Assembly: GCA_009829735.1 (NCBI GenBank)
Contig: CM020620.1
Location: 19,876,020-19,940,019, forward strand
Length of the DNA: 64,000 nt
Reading direction: 5' to 3'
DNA from: Pyropia yezoensis
Taxonomy: Eukaryota > Rhodophyta > Bangiophyceae > Bangiales > Bangiaceae
Numbering within the stretch: position 1 is the first letter of the stretch; every line of letters starts with the position of its first letter. Below are positions 22,093-32,440 of the stretch, piece by piece. The notes below the pieces were generated by a model, which was given only the letters and a program-made list of their open reading frames with translations, did not search any database and had not been told where the DNA came from. A program made the position numbers and the translations under genes.

Positions 22093-22136
22093 GGTCAGAT
22101 TTTATCACAGATTTTCAGAATTTATCACGGTGACTC
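22093..22136. repeat. Right terminal inverted repeat of the pogo-like element
   Basis: A 44-bp perfect inverse copy of 20277-20320, followed by ATC. It lies 54 bp upstream of the transposase ATG, so it probably also covers or adjoins the transposase promoter. Confidence 0.93.
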
Positions 22137-22440
22137 ATCTGTGTCCCTGCGAGCTTGCAGGTACACAAACTCTGCTTTGCCGGTATCCCGATGTGCTCCC
22201 AGGGGCGGGGTTTCGCACACGCTGGGACCCCCCTGCCGCAGCGTGTGCCTATGAAGAAAAAGTGGATCCTCACAGAACAGACCACCCCCCGCGAGCTCAG
22301 GACCCTCCGCGGAGTCTGTATGAGCAACTGGTGCCAAAAAGTTCAGTCAGAGGACGCCCAGGACTTGGTGGGGATATGTGGGTAGGAGACCTCACGTTCC
22401 TGTGCTCTTTCTTGTGTTTCAATGGGTAGGCACGGGCCTT

Positions 22441-22703
22441 GGGGCACGATGAAAGCCATGACCTGTGCACTGTTGCGCATCCTGGCGCGTAGGGAGTCTG
22501 TGGCTCTTTTCCATGCCCCTGCACAGTGCCAGCTCCCAGCCAGAGTCAGTGAGTGAAGCAGGAAGCGCAATGTGAAGAGTACTGCCTGTCCGGGGTGTGT
22601 TTAAGCTGTTCAAGCCTCTCTCTGATGGATGGAAAAGAACCTACACAGTCCCAACACGCTAGGATGCGCAACAGTGCACCGGTCATGGCTTTCATCGTGC
22701 CCC
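22441..22703. repeat. Long imperfect inverted repeat (about 75-bp arms)
   Basis: The left arm 22441-22514 and the reverse complement of the right arm 22629-22703 agree over their first ~47 bp with only a few mismatches. They agree again at the inner ends (ttcttttccat type). The spacer is about 114 bp. It could be a MITE remnant or could fold as a hairpin transcript. I found no protein linked to it. Confidence 0.8.
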
Positions 22704-22906
22704 ACGTCGGGAGGCGGGGGGGGGGGGGGGGGGGGGGTGGTGAGTGCTGTAGGATGGGACGCTGCTTGCACGCCGCCGCCGGGCACAGCAGCGGCGGCGC
22801 GGCGCGCTCCACCCCCCACCCACCCGCCCGTGGCGGCGGCCACTGGTGGCGGGCGCCGCGGGGGATCCCGCGTCGACACCCCCCGCGCCCGCCTGCGTCG
22901 GCCCGC

Positions 22907-22951
22907 GCCCGCCCGCCCGCCCGCCCGCCCGCCCGTCCGCCCGCCCGCCCA
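22907..22951. repeat. CCCG tetranucleotide microsatellite
   Basis: Eleven or so near-perfect gccc/cccg units in a row, in the C/G-rich low-complexity region. Confidence 0.8.
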
Positions 22952-25035
22952 CCCCCGGGGGTGGACGGCGGCCTCGTGGTGCAGCAGCGCCGCGGCGCTG
23001 CGGGGCGTGTGGGTCCCATAAGGTATTCTAAGGGGCGGGGGGGAGCGCTGCGGTAGGCACGCCGGGCGGCTGCGCCCAGGATGGGTACGGTGCTGCACGT
23101 GTGTGGCGGGCGCGGCGGGGAGCGGGGGTAGTGGCGGCCCGCTGGGCGCGGGGGGGGCGGAGGATGGGTGAGGCGGATGCCCCTGCTATTTAGGCAGACG
23201 CGCGGTGGCGGAAGCGCCTTCCTTCCCTCTTTCTTTCTTTGGCATTCCGCCCTCCCCTGCTCGCCCCCCCCTCCCCCCTCCCCCCTCCCCTCTTGCCAGC
23301 AGCTGTGGCGGCGGCGGCGGCGGCGGCGGCGACTACGGTGGCGCCAGAGGGGGCGGCCGCGCGGGGGCGGCAGCGGACCGTCGCGGCGCCGTCGCCGTGG
23401 CGGCGGGCACACGCCCCACCCCAGCGGCGGGACTCGCCGCCTGAGGCCGCCGCCCCGCGCGGCATGGACGGGCGGCGCCGACGCCTCTGCCGCCGCCGCC
23501 GCCGCCGCCGCCACCCCCCCCGGGGTGTCTCGCGCTGGCCATCCCCGCGGCGCGGCCGCGGCGGCCGCGGCCGTGGCCAGCCGACGGCGCCGCGCGGGTG
23601 GCGGCGCAGCACGCCCCGCCTGCAACCCCCCCGCGTGTGCCCGTCGGCTGCCCCGTGGGCGCAGAGGGCATTGGCGGTGGCGCCGCTGCGGGGGGTCTGG
23701 CGCCGCCGCCGCCGCCGCTGCCGCAGCGGCCGTAGATACACCGTGCAGGCGGCGTGGAGGGAGGCGGCGTCTGGCGGCACAGGGCGGGGCGGTGGCGGTG
23801 GCTGGCGCCGCCGCCCCGCGGCGTGCGTGCGGGCCGCGTCTTGGCAGTGGCCGCTCGGCGGCGGGGGGGTGTGGGCGGCCAACGGCACGGGGCACACGGG
23901 GGGCAGCGGCCGGCCGTCGACGTGCTCTGCCTGCCTCCCCCCCCCCCCCCGGCTGCCCCCTCCCTCCCCCTCCGCGCGCCCCTTGCCCCTCTCCCGTGTT
24001 TCTTGTGCGGTCCCCGCGGGTGGGGCTGCCTGTCTTTTCTCTTGGCCGCCTTCCCCCCCCCCCCCCCCCCCCCCCGCGGGTGCTGCTGCCGCTGCCATTG
24101 CCAGGGCGGCACCCTGGCTCGGCTCGGCGCACGCCCCCTCCCTCCCCCCCCAGACCCCCCACCCCCCCCCCCCCCCCCTAAAGACGGACGGTGACCGTCG
24201 CGGTGGCTGGTGGCAGCACGCGGCGGTGGCAGCGGCGACATTGACGGTGGCGGTGGCGGCGCGCGCGTTGCCGGGGGCCAGCCTCGCGCGCGCGACGCGC
24301 GAGGCTGGGGGGGGGGGCGGCAGGGGGCCCCTGGGGGGCGGCAGAGGAGGGGGGGGGGCGGGGGGGGACTGCGGCCCTCCACTGTCCACGCCCGCGTGTG
24401 TTTTTGCGACGGGGGGGTGGGGAACAGAAGCCGACGGGTTTGCGCGCGCCGTGTGCGTGGCCAGGACCGCGGGCCGCCCGCCCCCCCCCCCACCCCCCCA
24501 CCCCCCCGCGGCCGGCGCACTCGCGGGTGGGCCGCCACGCGGTGGGCGCACGGCCCGCCGCCGCCCTGCGTCGGCGGGGCGGGAGCTCCCAGTCGACGCG
24601 CCGGTGACCCGTCGGCGGTTCCGCTGGTCATCGACGTGCCCCCTTCCGCCCCCATCCCCCCCCCGCCCTGCCAGGTGGCACCGGTGTGGGCCCCCGCGGG
24701 GGGGGAGCGGCCGGGCGGGTCGAGGGGGGCCCCTCGTGGGCAATGGGCCCCGCGCTGCGCCGCCGCCCCGTCCCCCGCCGCCCCACCGCTGCTATCCGCC
24801 GTCCGTTGCGGTCAATGCTGGGGCGCGGCCTTTATCAGCCCCCGGCGGTGCGGCGGCGCAACCACCCACCCATTTCCCACCTCGTCGTCCGCAGTTCGCC
24901 CGTCGCGCTACCAACGCCCTGCAGCTTGGCTCTTTTTTTCCATCCTCTCCCTTATTCCCCCGGCATTCCCTTCATCCCTCACCTCCCCCCCCCCCCCCCC
25001 CCCCCCCCGCCCCCGCTCCTCTCTCTGCCCTGGTC

Positions 25036-26124
25036 ATGAGTTCCTTTGCCCGTCGTCCCGGCGGCGGCGTCGCTGTTGCAGCGGCCGCGCTCGTGGCGCT
25101 CGCCACGGCCGCGGCGGTCGTGTGGCGCGCAGCGGCACACGAGCTGTTGACCGGCGCGGCCCCGGGCGGGGTGGAGAACGGGACGGAGGCTGCGCCCGCC
25201 GTGGAGCTCATCGTCGGCGAGCCGCAGGACTCGACGCCCCACGCCCCCGTGGGCGACGCGAGCGGTGGCCTCAGCGCGAGCTACCTCTCCCAGCTGAGTG
25301 TGGTGAACAGCCAGGAGGGCGGCACGTGGACGCCCTTCACGCCGTCCACCCCCGGCTACGTGTGGAAGGTGGGCGTGTGTGGGGACGCCCTGACTGGGCC
25401 GGGCGCCGCCGACCACCTGCGGGGCGGCCGCTTGTATGGCGACGCGGTCATCTCGAAAACGTACACGGCGGGTGGCACGCTCTCCATGGGCATGTTCATG
25501 GTTGCCGAGCAGGGCGGCTACACGGTCCTGCATGTGTGCGACGTGGCTAAGTGTGGCGGCGACGTTTCGGCCGAGTGCTTTGCCAACGGCCACTGTACGG
25601 TGCTGGAGCGGGCGCCCGAGGCGGAGGCCCCCGGCTGCGCGGCGGGCACCCGCGGCGACTGCGCGCCGGTCGACCCCAACCACCCGGACCGGTGGTACAT
25701 GCCGTGCCCAAAGACGCTGCACACGCCCATCCAACTTGGCGGCGACGACACGGCGGTCTTTCGCCTCCCCGCGGGCCTCACCTGCGCGCACTGCGTCCTT
25801 GTCTGGTATTGGGTGGCAGCCGACCTGTGCAACCCGCCGGGGGTGACCGCGTACTTTACGGGCCCCAACGCCCCGGCCTGGACGGCCAGCTGCACGCCAG
25901 AGCAGGGTGGCTACAAGCCGCGCATCCCACCGTGTGGCAAGGTCGTGCCGGAGGAGCACCTGGCGTGTTCCGACATCCGCATCGAGGGCAGCGGCTGCGG
26001 CGGCGGCGACGGGAGGGCAGACGTTGAGGCGTCCTCCCCCCAGCCGGAGATGGCCGACATGCTCTCCTCCGCGCCAGACGCTGAGTCGTCCTACTCCTGT
26101 GCGCCTGCAAGGACGTGTATGTGA
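25036..26124 (+). CDS. Secreted LPMO-fold / chitin-binding type-4-like protein lacking one copper ligand
   Basis: The 362-aa product starts at ATG 25036 (tggtcatgag); the much longer frame upstream is low-complexity. A signal peptide (hydrophobic core ~11-30) could be cut after Ala34 to expose His35 (HELLTG), as in lytic polysaccharide monooxygenases. Family-like blocks follow: VGVCGDALTGP at ~113-123, a GG.LYGDAVISKTY strand, GGYTVLHVCDV, and the disulphide-bonded region FRLPAGLTCAHCVLVWYWV...CNPP. The closing PEEHLACSDIRI (~305-316) matches the PEEFWNCADI element of AA15/chitin-binding-4 proteins. The second copper-brace His, normally in TANHxG, is Gln159 here (VAEQGG), so oxidative activity is doubtful. 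It may bind cell-wall polysaccharide instead (inference). About 20 Cys residues; acidic Ser-rich tail. Confidence 0.75.
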   Translation: MSSFARRPGGGVAVAAAALVALATAAAVVWRAAAHELLTGAAPGGVENGTEAAPAVELIVGEPQDSTPHAPVGDASGGLSASYLSQLSVVNSQEGGTWTPFTPSTPGYVWKVGVCGDALTGPGAADHLRGGRLYGDAVISKTYTAGGTLSMGMFMVAEQGGYTVLHVCDVAKCGGDVSAECFANGHCTVLERAPEAEAPGCAAGTRGDCAPVDPNHPDRWYMPCPKTLHTPIQLGGDDTAVFRLPAGLTCAHCVLVWYWVAADLCNPPGVTAYFTGPNAPAWTASCTPEQGGYKPRIPPCGKVVPEEHLACSDIRIEGSGCGGGDGRADVEASSPQPEMADMLSSAPDAESSYSCAPARTCM

Positions 26125-26573
26125 TCGTGTCAGTGTTCCAGCTTGTGCCCAGGGGGATAGAATAGTAGGGAGGGGACTGACACCCCGCCACAAGCACAGG
26201 GCACGGAAGAACGGGAGCAATGACATTCACAAGCGAAAAGAGAGGGTCTTTCTGTGTGCGTCGCTTGCAAGACGCGGGCCCCTTCAACGCTCAGTGCGTA
26301 TGCCCTGAAGAGTCAGGTCCGAATTGGAAACGTTGAGCAGTAGCCATGTTCATATAGCTCATGTCCCCCTCCCTTCCCCCCTTCCCCCCCTCCCCGACAC
26401 TCCCGCCCCGACCGTCCAGTCAGCTGCGTGCCCTTGCTAGCTAGTGGTCAAAAGTCAGCCCCCTCCCCATGGGCAGGCCACCCCCTTGTCACGAAAGCAG
26501 CCCAAGCAGGTTTGCCCATGGAGCCACCCACCGTGCACCCACGCCCCCGGAGGCGCCACCCGTCGCCGTCCCG
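26125..26573. other. Intergenic region between convergent genes
   Basis: This stretch of 449 bases separates two convergent 3' ends. It contains C-rich runs near 26370 but no gene that I can support. Confidence 0.6.
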
Positions 26574-27308
26574 TTATCCATCCGCAATGTTCACCATCAC
26601 AAACACCGCCACCTCGGCGCCCACCGCCACCGACGTGACCGCCGCCATGATGCCCACCGGCCGCAGCTTGCCGGCGAGTTCCCGAAACAGGAACGGGTAG
26701 CAGCTGCTCTCCCCGTGCACCGCCCCCCCACAGTCCACACAGCGGGAGCGGTCACAGGGAAGGCGGGCCTCCCCGCCCGCCTCGGGGCACCCGTCACACT
26801 CGGCGCGGTCAAAGCCGCGGCACCCCTGCTCCGCCTCCACCACGCACACCGTCTCGGGGATGCGCGCCACCGACCGCTCCCACGCGTTGGCCATAAACGC
26901 GCGCGTTGCCGGGCGGCCGGCCCCCCCCGCCCCCACCTGCAGCATCACAATGGCGGCAAAGAAGGAGACCCCCCCCAGGAGGGCAAAGCCCACCACGTAG
27001 GCGGCCGACAGGCCCAGCGGGCAGGTGCCACCCCGTAACGTAAGCACCCCCACGGGCGCAAGGAGGACCAGCAGCACGCCGACGGTGATGAGCACCATGG
27101 AGAGGAAGAGGGTGGCCGCCGCCAGGGAGTGCCCAAACGACAGGCGGTTGTAGGGGGCCCCGTTTTGGGTGACCACCGCCCACGTGGCGGTGCTGATGAG
27201 GGAGACGCCGCAGAGGAGCACCGCCACCGCCGTCACAGAGTGGGCCGCCAAGAGGCGAGGGAGGAAGGCGCGCGCGGGGAGGCCCCCTCCTACCCCGCAG
27301 GCCTTCAT
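26574..27308 (-). CDS. Tetraspanin-like four-pass membrane protein
   Basis: The 244-aa protein starts at ATG 27308 and stops at TAA. Hydrophobic segments lie at about residues 21-45 (AHSVTAVAVLLCGVSLISTATW), 60-90 (LAAATLFLSMVLITVGVLLVLL), 102-126 (AYVVGFALLGGVSFFAAIVML) and 218-240 (GIMAAVTSVAVGAEVAVFVMV). Between the third and fourth there is a loop of ~90 residues with about eight Cys (CRGF..CDGC..CDRSRCVDCGG...CY). A short first loop, a large Cys-rich second loop and four passes are the tetraspanin topology, although the diagnostic CCG is not strictly present (DCGG instead). Tetraspanins organise membrane microdomains. Single exon. It may be only a tetraspanin analogue. Confidence 0.6.
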   Translation of the reverse strand: MKACGVGGGLPARAFLPRLLAAHSVTAVAVLLCGVSLISTATWAVVTQNGAPYNRLSFGHSLAAATLFLSMVLITVGVLLVLLAPVGVLTLRGGTCPLGLSAAYVVGFALLGGVSFFAAIVMLQVGAGGAGRPATRAFMANAWERSVARIPETVCVVEAEQGCRGFDRAECDGCPEAGGEARLPCDRSRCVDCGGAVHGESSCYPFLFRELAGKLRPVGIMAAVTSVAVGAEVAVFVMVNIADG

Positions 27309-28886
27309 CCCTGCTCAGTGGGGAGGCGCCAACGGGGCGGCCGCCGCAAGGGGCGGGCAACAAAAAGAAAAGAAAACAAGCGGGGACCGCCGCCCCAGAC
27401 GGCGCGCAACCGCCACCGCCGCGGGCCGACGCGCACCCGCCACCCCTCCTCCCCCCCCCCCCCCCCCCCCCCCCTTCCCGCGAACAAGACGCGACAGCAA
27501 AGTGGGAGCGCAGTGGCGGCCGGGGGTGGGTGGGGGGCTGTCTGCCCCGCCGCGCGCGCGTGCCGCGGGCGCGTGCGTGCGGGGTCTCTCGACGGCGTGC
27601 GTCGGGGGGGGGTGGGGGGGGGGGGGGGGGTTGTGGCCGACGGAGCGGGGAGCGGCGCCTCAGAGCCGCGGTGGCCAGCGCGGTTGGCAGCGCAGCCGAC
27701 CCCCGCCGCCCGCCCGCTCCCCCACCCTTGTAGCAACGGGGCGCGCCGTACGCCCGGGGGGTGCCCATGGTGGGGGCGGCTCGGAGGGGTGGCGCCTGGG
27801 GGGGGAGAGGGGGGGGGTGTGGTGGGGGGAACGCGACTGCCGGCGTGGCTCCCGTCCCCGCCAAGGGCGGCCGCCAGCGGGGGGCGGCAGCGGGTGCCGC
27901 CCCGCGAGGCGAGACCGCCGCCCGCCCCCGCCCCGCGAGCCGCCGCGGGGGACCGCCACCCGCGGCGGCACCGGGGCGCCGCAGCCCGTGTTCCTGTCAA
28001 CAGTTTGCTTGGGGGGGGTGGGGAAGACGAGGCTGTCCACGCCCTAGACGGGGACACGACCCCCCGGCCCCGAAAACGACTGGCCTACACGCTATGTACC
28101 GTCCTCTCAGGGGGAGGACGGAGCGAGCTCCGCGCGCCGGGCCTGTGGTGGCAGTCCTTGCATAACAGGGTAGGCCGTTGGGCCAAAAGCCACCGCAGCG
28201 CCCCCCCCCCCCAGTTGGATCCTGGTGGCTGTTTTTCGGCCGGCCGTCGACCCCCCACCCCCGCCCCGTCTTCTCGTCGGCCGTGTGGCGGCACGGGAAC
28301 CAAAGGCGCGTCCGCTCGCTTGCAAGGTCCCCTGCAGTTTGGGGATTGGAAATAGAATTGTGCAAAGTGGGATCTCGGGCGCGGTCGCGTTCGCAAGGGA
28401 AGAGGTCAGAAAGCGCCGCTGCTGCAATTTGCACGCAGACGCACGACGCGGGCCCGCTGTCAGGGAGCCGAAGCCGCTCTCTGCTGCTCCTCCCCCCACC
28501 GCCCGCTGCGACCTTGGCCTTCATTTGACAGCCGCCCGAGCTGCAGCCCGGGTGGCCATGACGCGGCGGCCACTCGTGCCTCTCCCCCCCGCCGCCGCTG
28601 TGGACAGCGGACATGTCCGCGCCACCCCGCCGCCGCTGCCGCTGCTAGCAGCTGCGCATGCTGCTGCCGCACGCCCGTCGCCATTGCCGCTGCTGCTGCT
28701 TCTGCCGCCGCTGCCGCTGCTGCCGCTGGCACTGCCGCCACCGCCACCGTCACCGCCTCCACGTCCACCACCGCGGCTGCCATCAGCAACAACCGCGCGG
28801 CGGCCCCCCTCACCTCCCCTCCCCCGCACTCCCCTCTTTTGAGTCCCGCAACTCCCCCTTCACCCCTACCATCCGGCGGTGTGTCC
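27309..28886. other. GC-rich intergenic/upstream region with homopolymers
   Basis: There are C-runs near 27450-27475 and G-runs near 27606-27630. A slightly less GC-rich patch at 28300-28480 has no gene. Long frames on both strands are compositional. Positions 27309 onward are the probable promoter of the tetraspanin-like gene. Confidence 0.5.
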
Positions 28887-29788
28887 ATGGCGGCACGGCC
28901 GCCGCGGCGGCTGCCCTCTTACCCCCTCGCTCCCCTGGCGTGGGCAGCCCAGGCGGTTGTAGCGACGGCCGCGATTATCCGTCTCCACCTCGCCGGCCGT
29001 GGCGCGGCAGTGGCCCCGCACCGCCCAGGCGGATGGGCACGTAGCCGGCGGCGGGTGGCTAGCGGCGGCGGCGGCGGCGGCGGCAGGTGCGGCGGTTGTG
29101 GTGGTTGGCGGTGCGCCCCCCCGCCGGCAGTCAGCGGGGCGGGAAAGACGTGGAGATCCTGCAGCTGCCCAACGTGACGGTCATTAAAGAAGTCCCAGAC
29201 AGGGAGGGCCCTTTGTACACGTTGACGGTGCGGTACGCGTCCGTTGAGGTGGCAGGACCCGTCTCTTTCCGCTTGTCGCGCTCCTCGACCGCCGAGTGCC
29301 GCCGCGCCCTGGTAAGGGTGGGGATGGGGCCCAAGCCCGGCCCGTGTCCCGTGCGCAACTGTGGTCCCAGGGGGGAACGATGGCAGCGTTCGCGCCGCGC
29401 CGACCACGCAGCTGTTGGCACTGGGCGTAGAGCGCGTGGCCGACGGCACCACCGCCGCCCCCGCCAGTGCCACCGCCCCCGTGACCCGCATCGTGGGTGG
29501 TCGTCCCATGCCGACGGCCGGCGAGCAGGCGCTGCTCGCTCGGATGGCCAACTTGAAAGGGCGGGACTATTGCACGGGCAGCTTCAATGCGACGCACCAC
29601 GTCGTTACAGCCGCCCACGGCCCGGTAAATCTGAGCGACATTGCGCAGGTGTTCCCCCCCAGCGGGAACCACGGCGCGCTAGCGTTTTTGTACATGACCG
29701 TCGCCACCGTCATCAGCCACCCACTCTACAAATGTCGGGTCCGCAATCACCGCCCGGCCGAGCGACAACAGCGTCTCCTCCCCGCTGA
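28887..29788 (+). CDS. Trypsin-like (S1) serine protease, partial or multi-exon, boundaries uncertain
   Basis: The clearest part is 29487-29730. TRIVGGRPMPTAGEQALL is the activation-site IVGG start of an S1 protease, and CTGSFNATHHVVTAAHG carries the catalytic His of the TAAH box. It is followed by a VISHPLYK strand. Upstream in a different frame is a protein-like stretch (QLPNVTVIKEVPDREG ... SSTAECRRAL) ending at a good donor gtaagg near 29313, and before that a hydrophobic start at ATG 28887. Splicing would be needed to join them, and I could not fix one consistent solution. The catalytic Asp and the GDSGGP Ser motif are not visible downstream, so the gene is truncated, rearranged or continues through undetected exons. 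Confidence 0.4.
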
Positions 29789-29799
29789 GCACCGGCCGT

Positions 29800-32440
29800 A
29801 GAACGCCAGAGGTGGTGTTGTACGTCACCAACGTGGTGGCGCCGCTCCCATGCGAGGACGCGCTGGATAGCCGATCGTGCGCAGCCTCCACCCCGCGCCC
29901 CCCGGTCGAGCACGACCGCCACCGTTGAGCGCATCACAGAGAGGACGTCATAGACGCCCCGCAGCCGGGCAATGTTGCCAAACCAGTGACTCCGCTGGAG
30001 GGTGAGCACGCGAGTGACCGCCTCCTCGTACACAAAGCCCGACCGCCCCCCAGGGGCATCCCCACACGGGTGGGGTCAAAAGGACGAGGAACAGATGACG
30101 CCCCCCGACGGCACGCCCCGCTTGGTCTACACCACCGCGCGGGCCAAGAAGACGTTGCACGCCGAGTCAAACTTGGCGCCCACGTCCCCGCCGATCGGTA
30201 CGTTGTGGCACCGCCGCCGCCCCCGACGAGCTCAAGCCCCCACGCTTCGTTGGCCGCGGAGAGCCACTCGGGTTCGCGTCCTCCAGCGGGGACGCGCACG
30301 TGCCAGTGGCGTCGGGGATGCATCGGCGGCGCGCTGTCCCTTACCTGCAGCACCCACCCCGCGCCGCGTCTGCGGTACGCGTTGGCCAGCGGAGGACCCC
30401 CATGGGGCGTCTTGGTGCAGCCGACACTACACGGCGGCCAGCGCGTGGAAACGGCCCTCGGTCGGGCCAGGTGGCGGGACGCAATGCATGACGCAATAGT
30501 CTCGGGCCGCGCCGCCGCCGCCGCCGCCGCCGCAGCCGCAGTCCACACCGCAGCCACCACTGCCACCACCACCGCCACCCGTAAGGGTAACAGCGGCGGC
30601 GGCGGCGGTCGCGGCCGACTAGTCCACACCAGGGGCGCCATGCGGTGCGGGGTGGAGGGGCGTGATGCCACTGCGGACCGCGCAGGCGGATGCATCAAGA
30701 CGAGGGGCGGTCGTGCCCGCGGAAGAACTTCCCCAGCACCGTACCCGTGCCACGCGGGGCGCGCTGCCAGCCGCGGTGAGGTGGCCGCCCATCGCACCCG
30801 GCGAGCACGTTCTTTACTTTGGGCATGGAGGGGGAACTGAAGTACGTCGGCGCCGCCCGCCGCGGCGCCATGGCGGCGCAAGCCACCACCGTTCCCGCTG
30901 GCGCGCACCGCCGTAGCCGCCAGCGACGGAGCGTGGGGCGGCAGCCGCCGCCGCTCGGCCGGCGCGCGCCTCGCGGCGCGAGCGCGGGCGCGGCGCGCCC
31001 AACGCCACCGCGTGAGCCACGGGGGCAGCCGCCACGCAGCCGGCGTAGGTGAACCGGGGCGGGCAGGGGCGGGCAGGCGGGCGGCGTTGGGGGGGGGAGG
31101 GGGCGCGCGTGCGGCACGGGAGCCTGAGGCACCGGACGGCGAGGTGCCGCGACTGCCCGAAGGGGACGCGGCCGCGACCGTCGGCGGCCGGGCGACGCGG
31201 CGAGCGGCGCGGCGAGCGGCGGCGCTACCCCTGGACCTCCTCAATGACAATGTCCGGCCGCGGCGGCGCCGCGGCGGCGCCGCCCGCGGCCGGGGCCGCC
31301 CCCGCCGCCTGCGGTGCCGCGGCGGCGGCGGCGCCACCGCCACCACCGCCGCCGCCGCCGCAACCGTCGCCTCCGCCGCCACCGCCGCCGCAACCGCCAC
31401 CCCCACCGCCGTCCGGCGGTGCTGGCCGCTCCGACCCCGCCCGAAACGACGGGCATCTGCGTTCCCCCCCCCCGCCCCTCTCAGCCGCTGTCGCCGCCGC
31501 CACAGGCGCTCCTTCCGACGCGCACCGCTTGCGCGCCTCCATCCCCCGGCCACAACCCCCCCCCTGCTGCCCGGCGGGGAGCGAGCGGGTGGGCGCCCCA
31601 CCGCCGTCGCCGCTGCCGCTGCCGCCGCCACGTGTGCCGGTGACCGCGCCGTGGCGGCGGCGGCGGCGGCGGCCAAGGCCTCGTGCGCCGCCACGAGCGC
31701 GCGCGCCTTGGCGGCCACGGAAGAGGAAGGCTGGAGGCGGCGGGGGGGGCGGCGGCGGCGGCCTTGGCCATGGTCGCCACCGCCGCCTCTGCTGTTGCGG
31801 CGGCGGCGGCGGCGGTCTTGGTCTTGGCCGCCAACGCAGTGGCAACGGCGGAGGAATGCGTCGCCGCGGGGCTGGGGCTGGGGAGGAGGCGGTACCCGCG
31901 CGGCCGGCTGCCGCCGCTGCCGGCCGCCCCGCCACCACGGGCCGAGCGCCGCCGCCGCCACCAACGCCGCCGCTGCTACCGCCGTTACTCCTGCCGCCGC
32001 TACCAGCGGCTGCGATGGGCACCGCCAGGTGCCCATCGCTGTGGCCACCACGGAGGGGTGCCACCGCCCGCCGCCGCCGCCGCAGCCGCCAATGGCGCCG
32101 ACGCGCCCGGCCGCAGGGATGGGGTGGTGGTGCGGGGGGCGGCCGCCGCGGTCGCCCCCGGTCGCGTCGGCGCGGCGGCCGCGGCGACGGGCTTGGCCGC
32201 CTTGGCCACTGTTGTTGCCGCACCGGGGGCGCCCGCGGCGGCGCATGCGGCGGTGGCCGCCGCGGCGGCCGCGGCGATGGCCGCGCGGCGCTCCTCCCAC
32301 AGCACCGCGTCGGCGGCCTTGACCACCCGCATCCGCCGACAGATCGCCACCTGCACGTCCCCGACCGTCGCGGTAGTGCCGTCACAGCAGGCACGTGAGG
32401 AGCTTTTGGATTAATTGAAGCCGGCTTCATGGATCCGGCT
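29800..32440. other. Low-complexity GC-rich region with unresolved minus-strand coding fragments
   Basis: Minus-strand fragments look protein-like but do not join into one frame. Examples are 30033-29900 (FVYEEAVTRVLTLQRSHWFG...), 30270-30160 (EWLSAANEAWGLELVG; GDVGAKFDSACNVFLARAV) and 32390-32290 (TVGDVQVAICRRMRVVKAAD). Intervening DNA is GGC/GCC triplet-rich, with frames of 400-790 codons on both strands. One or more intron-containing minus-strand genes are likely, but I cannot define them or name them. Confidence 0.35.

Larger units (their letters stand above)
20277..22136 (-). mobile_element. Complete pogo/Tigger-like DNA transposon (1,860 bp)
   Basis: One transposase gene is enclosed by terminal inverted repeats of 44 bp that are identical end to end (20277-20320 and 22093-22136; outer end gagtcaccgtgataaattct). 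The trinucleotide ATC flanks both ends (20274-20276 and 22137-22139), which may be a 3-bp target-site duplication rather than the TA usual for Tc1/mariner/pogo. Perfect repeats and an open transposase suggest recent activity. Confidence 0.85.
22137..25035. other. Extremely C/G-rich low-complexity region
   Basis: I support no gene here. Frames of 400-960 codons run on both strands simultaneously but encode only Arg/Pro/Gly/Ala compositional sequence. The region contains a 75-bp inverted repeat (22441-22703), a G22 run (22716-22737), a (CCCG)n microsatellite (about 22907-22951), GGC triplet repeats, and C23 and C24 runs at 24053-24075 and 24985-25008. The last 30 bases form the leader of the LPMO-like gene. 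Confidence 0.6.

Noticed and set aside
23190..25035. Very long frames (up to about 960 codons) on both strands upstream of the LPMO-like gene
   Set aside because: They consist of Arg/Pro/Gly/Ala runs crossing C/G homopolymers. The protein-like part begins only at ATG 25036.
29934..32300. 788-codon minus-strand frame and 436-449-codon plus-strand frames
   Set aside because: Opposite-strand frames are open together in GGC/GCC triplet repeats, so this is composition rather than coding. Only short patches look like protein.
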